A stretch of DNA of 5,469 nt from Actinomycetota bacterium (GTDB lineage Bacteria > Actinomycetota > Thermoleophilia > Solirubrobacterales > Solirubrobacteraceae). Each line of letters begins with the position of its first letter. Position 1 is the first letter of the stretch. Under the pieces are notes generated by a model. It was not told the DNA's origin. It saw only the letters and a program-made list of their open reading frames with translations, and searched no databases. The stretch spans positions 1 through 5,469 of the forward strand of contig VAYD01000407.1 in the NCBI GenBank assembly GCA_005883905.1, in the 5' to 3' direction. The translations under genes were made by a program, and so were the position numbers. Positions 4,889 through 5,469 of this stretch are shown here, one piece after another.

Positions 4889-5469
4889 ATGATCGCCCGC
4901 GCCGACGCCCTCGCCGCACTCGATCGCGACACGTTCGACATCGTCGTCGTCGGCGGCGGGATCACGGGCGCCGGCGTGGCCTTCGACGCCGCGACGCGCG
5001 GCTACAGCGTTGCGCTGGTCGAGCGGGCGGACTTCGCGTCGGGCACGTCGAGCCGCTCCTCGAAGCTTGTCCACGGCGGCCTGCGCTACCTGCAGAACTT
5101 CGATCTCGGCCTCGTGCGCGAGGCGCTGCTCGAACGCCAGTTGCTCGTCGCGCTCGCGCCGCACCTCGTGCGGCCGCTGCCGCTCGTGGTTCCCGCGTTC
5201 GAGGGCGCCCGCCCCGACCGTCTGGTGGGGGTCGGGCTGAACCTCTACGACGTCATGTCGGTCGACAAGCTGCGCCGGCGCCGGGGCCGCGACACAGACG
5301 GCGAGGCGACCTCGTGGAGCCCCGACCGCCACCGGATCATCTCGGGCGACGAGGTGCTCGAGATGCTCCCGGCGCTGGCTGCGCGCGAGCCGACCTCCGG
5401 CTACCTGTTCTACGACTGCCAGACCGACGACGCGCGCCTCGTGATGACCGTGCTGGCCGAGGCGGAGCG
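4889..5469 (+). CDS. glpD: FAD-dependent glycerol-3-phosphate dehydrogenase (N-terminal part)
   Basis: Oxidises sn-glycerol 3-phosphate to dihydroxyacetone phosphate at the inner face of the membrane, passing electrons via FAD to the quinone pool; central to growth on glycerol and lipids. The frame is open from the ATG at 4889 to the right edge: 193 codons, roughly a third of the usual 500-570 residues. The FAD loop VVVVGGGITGAG is at about 18-29, inside the family signature GGGITGAGVAFDAATRG (22-38), with acidic Glu45 ending the second strand. SGTSSRSSKLVHGGLRYLQ (51-69) is the conserved stretch that helps hold FAD and substrate. Residues after it (LVREALLER) match GlpD rather than other FAD oxidases of the DAO fold. 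The C-terminal signature lies outside the window. It is divergent from the secreted-protein gene and may be leaderless. Whether glpF or glpK follows cannot be seen. Confidence 0.93.
   Translation, partial: MIARADALAALDRDTFDIVVVGGGITGAGVAFDAATRGYSVALVERADFASGTSSRSSKLVHGGLRYLQNFDLGLVREALLERQLLVALAPHLVRPLPLVVPAFEGARPDRLVGVGLNLYDVMSVDKLRRRRGRDTDGEATSWSPDRHRIISGDEVLEMLPALAAREPTSGYLFYDCQTDDARLVMTVLAEAE

Noticed and set aside
4826..5332. A 168-codon minus-strand frame opposite glpD
   Set aside because: GlpD motifs on the plus strand are unambiguous and the opposite product has no recognisable features.

Overview
The window is strongly G+C-rich, with G or C at most third codon positions, few Shine-Dalgarno sequences and probable leaderless starts. 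This suggests a high-GC actinobacterium. The style of the secreted protein and the start signals would suit Thermoleophilia (Solirubrobacterales-like), but that placement is an inference. I see no RNA genes, CRISPR array, transposase or gene-free stretch longer than 300 bases.

Layout. (1) Positions 1-1554 hold a divergent drug-efflux pair. A DHA2-type MFS exporter on the minus strand runs off the left edge, and a TetR/AcrR repressor lies on the plus strand. The 101-bp gap between them holds a clear sigma70-type promoter for the exporter. A perfect 18-bp palindrome fills its -35/-10 spacer, and a second inverted repeat with the same half-site sits over the likely transcription start. (2) Positions 1555-1675 hold a composite palindromic repeat: a GGGG/CCCC hairpin flanked by A and T runs, plus a second related hairpin. 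It lies on the 5' end of the next gene and obscures its start. (3) Positions 1594-4075 hold a compact three-gene operon, each junction overlapping by 4 bases: a FadR-like GntR regulator, a 105-aa protein and a GMC-family flavin oxidoreductase. The small protein plus the GMC protein look like a split form of long-chain alcohol oxidases. Fatty alcohol or another lipophilic alcohol is the likely substrate class, under acyl-CoA-type control; this is inferred. (4) Positions 4065-4807 (minus) hold a secreted beta-sandwich protein converging on the GMC gene with an 11-bp overlap. (5) From 4889 to the right edge is the N-terminal third of an FAD glycerol-3-phosphate dehydrogenase (glpD), divergent from the secreted-protein gene.

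Two genes look damaged or mis-sequenced. The GMC protein lacks about three residues at the FAD-binding loop, including the first Gly of GxGxxG. The secreted protein's signal peptide and mature domain are in different reading frames, and one missing base would explain this. Lipid/glycerol oxidation (GMC operon, glpD) and drug export (MFS/TetR) are the two functional themes. I found no convincing wholly new system. The most distinctive items are the split GMC oxidase operon, the exporter operator architecture and the palindromic repeat at the gntR start.
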